DNA from: Candidatus Fermentibacterota bacterium
GTDB taxonomy: Bacteria; JAFGKV01
Assembly (NCBI GenBank): GCA_030620115.1
Contig: JAUXFG010000170.1
Span: forward strand, 1-7,735
Length of the DNA stretch: 7,735 nt
Reading direction: 5' to 3'
Both the position numbers and the translations under genes were made by a program. Below the pieces are notes generated by a model. It did no database searches. It saw only the letters and a program-made list of their open reading frames with translations, and had not been told where the DNA came from. How positions within the stretch are numbered: the first letter of the stretch is position 1; every line of letters starts with the position of its first letter. This document shows positions 7,363-7,735 of this stretch, in pieces.

Positions 7363-7391
7363 ATAATACGCGCTCCCCACAAAATAAGCAA
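7363..7391 (-). promoter_or_regulatory. Predicted promoter of the transposase gene
   Basis: On the minus strand a -10-like TATTAT (7363-7368, five of six bases of the consensus) follows a weak -35-like TTGCTT (7386-7391) after exactly 17 bases. It lies inside the element, between the right inverted repeat and the start codon, leaving a leader of roughly 20 bases. Prediction by motif only. Confidence 0.5.
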
Positions 7392-7414
7392 GCAAAATCA
7401 ACGGCTTACGCTCT

Positions 7415-7431
7415 CCATGTCAGGAGCCCTG
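7415..7431 (-). repeat. Right terminal inverted repeat of the insertion sequence
   Basis: Reads CAGGGCTCCTGACATGG on the minus strand, a perfect partner of 5120-5136. It is the end nearest the transposase promoter. Confidence 0.88.
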
Positions 7432-7436
7432 AAGTT
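7432..7436. repeat. Candidate target-site duplication, right copy (AAGTT)
   Basis: Second AAGTT, directly outside the right inverted repeat. Removing 5120-7436 would rejoin the presumed original site with a single AAGTT. Confidence 0.75.
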
Positions 7437-7735
7437 TACCTCTGTCTTGCCAACTGAGGCCGGAATTCGCGGATTTCTGGCGCGGAAACCCTTGATAAAC
7501 CTACTTCCATACCTCTGAGATTGAAATGTAGTGGCCATAGATCCTACATTCCGCACTTCGCGAGGGGCGCTTTCTTGAATATTCATGGCCAGGAATGCCA
7601 TATCGGATAAGGAATTTGCTACTCGCAGCGAAGAGCTCTTTGGTCCCTTAGGGTTCGCGCAGAAATAACTTTACATTCTTGCTTGAACTGATACCGCCTC
7701 GGAATGAGCCATGATCATTTTCCAAAACTGCGTTA
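7437..7735. other. Sequence beyond the insertion site, possible small ORF remnant
   Basis: On the minus strand an ATG at 7601 opens a frame that runs into the insertion sequence and ends inside it at 7398 (67 residues, the last ones encoded by the inverted repeat). With the element removed, the frame would end after 58 residues with Asn-Leu-Gly and TAG. I do not recognise the peptide, there is no convincing ribosome site, and it may be non-coding. Nothing else supportable is seen up to the window edge. Confidence 0.35.

Larger units (their letters stand above)
5120..7431 (-). mobile_element. Complete insertion sequence, 2,312 bp, single transposase gene
   Basis: The element is bounded by perfect 17-bp inverted repeats (CAGGGCTCCTGACATGG at 5120-5136 and its complement at 7415-7431), which lie 19 bases after the transposase stop and 78 bases before its start. 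Directly outside both ends is AAGTT (5115-5119 and 7432-7436), a good candidate for a 5-bp target-site duplication. It carries nothing but the transposase and its promoter. The intact frame and matching flanks suggest a fairly recent insertion. The size is large for a one-gene IS because the transposase is about 700 residues. Because AAGTT is partly self-complementary, the repeat could also be read as 19 bp beginning TTCAGG, in which case the exact border shifts by two bases and no target duplication would be visible. Confidence 0.85.

Noticed and set aside
1-7735. CRISPR array, toxin-antitoxin, defence island or prophage
   Set aside because: No regularly spaced short repeats, no paired small genes and no phage or nuclease families were found; the only repeats are the 240-bp blocks and the IS ends.

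Overview
The window is bacterial: compact reading frames preceded by strong Shine-Dalgarno sites, and no sign of introns. All supported genes lie on the minus strand. The phylum cannot be read from the sequence. The style of the transposase and of the glycosyltransferase-like membrane proteins resembles what is seen in large-genome environmental bacteria such as planctomycetes and related groups, but that is only an impression from the families.

Reading in the direction of transcription (right to left), the layout is as follows. (1) 7437-7735 is non-coding or eroded sequence with a possible small ORF remnant. (2) 5120-7431 is an apparently complete insertion sequence of 2,312 bp. It has perfect 17-bp terminal inverted repeats, an AAGTT direct repeat at both outer borders that looks like a 5-bp target-site duplication, and one 726-residue DDE transposase with its own promoter and Shine-Dalgarno site. 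(3) 4765-5119 is a gap with two small hairpins. (4) 4405-4764 is a truncated N-terminal fragment of a TMTC-like membrane glycosyltransferase. (5) 2310-4349 is a 679-residue multi-pass protein with GT-C glycosyltransferase features. (6) 195-2000 is a full-length 601-residue TMTC-like (PMT/GT-C fold) membrane protein with C-terminal TPR repeats. (7) 1-194 is the window edge, with nothing firm in it.

The most unusual point is the relation between items 4 and 6. They share a 240-bp block (1621-1860 and 4424-4663, same orientation) with only 14 differences by my alignment. Of these 13 are synonymous and one changes a Tyr to Cys, while the sequence on both sides of the block is diverged. The two copies flank the 679-residue gene and are 2,803 bp apart in the same reading frame. 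Homologous recombination between them would delete the middle gene and restore a full-length TMTC-like protein with a different N-terminus.

Functionally, items 5 and 6 look like a small envelope glycosylation locus in which lipid-linked sugars would be transferred outside the cytoplasm. The insertion sequence is a separate, later arrival just upstream of the truncated gene. No CRISPR array, RNA gene, defence system or clearly new multi-gene system was seen.
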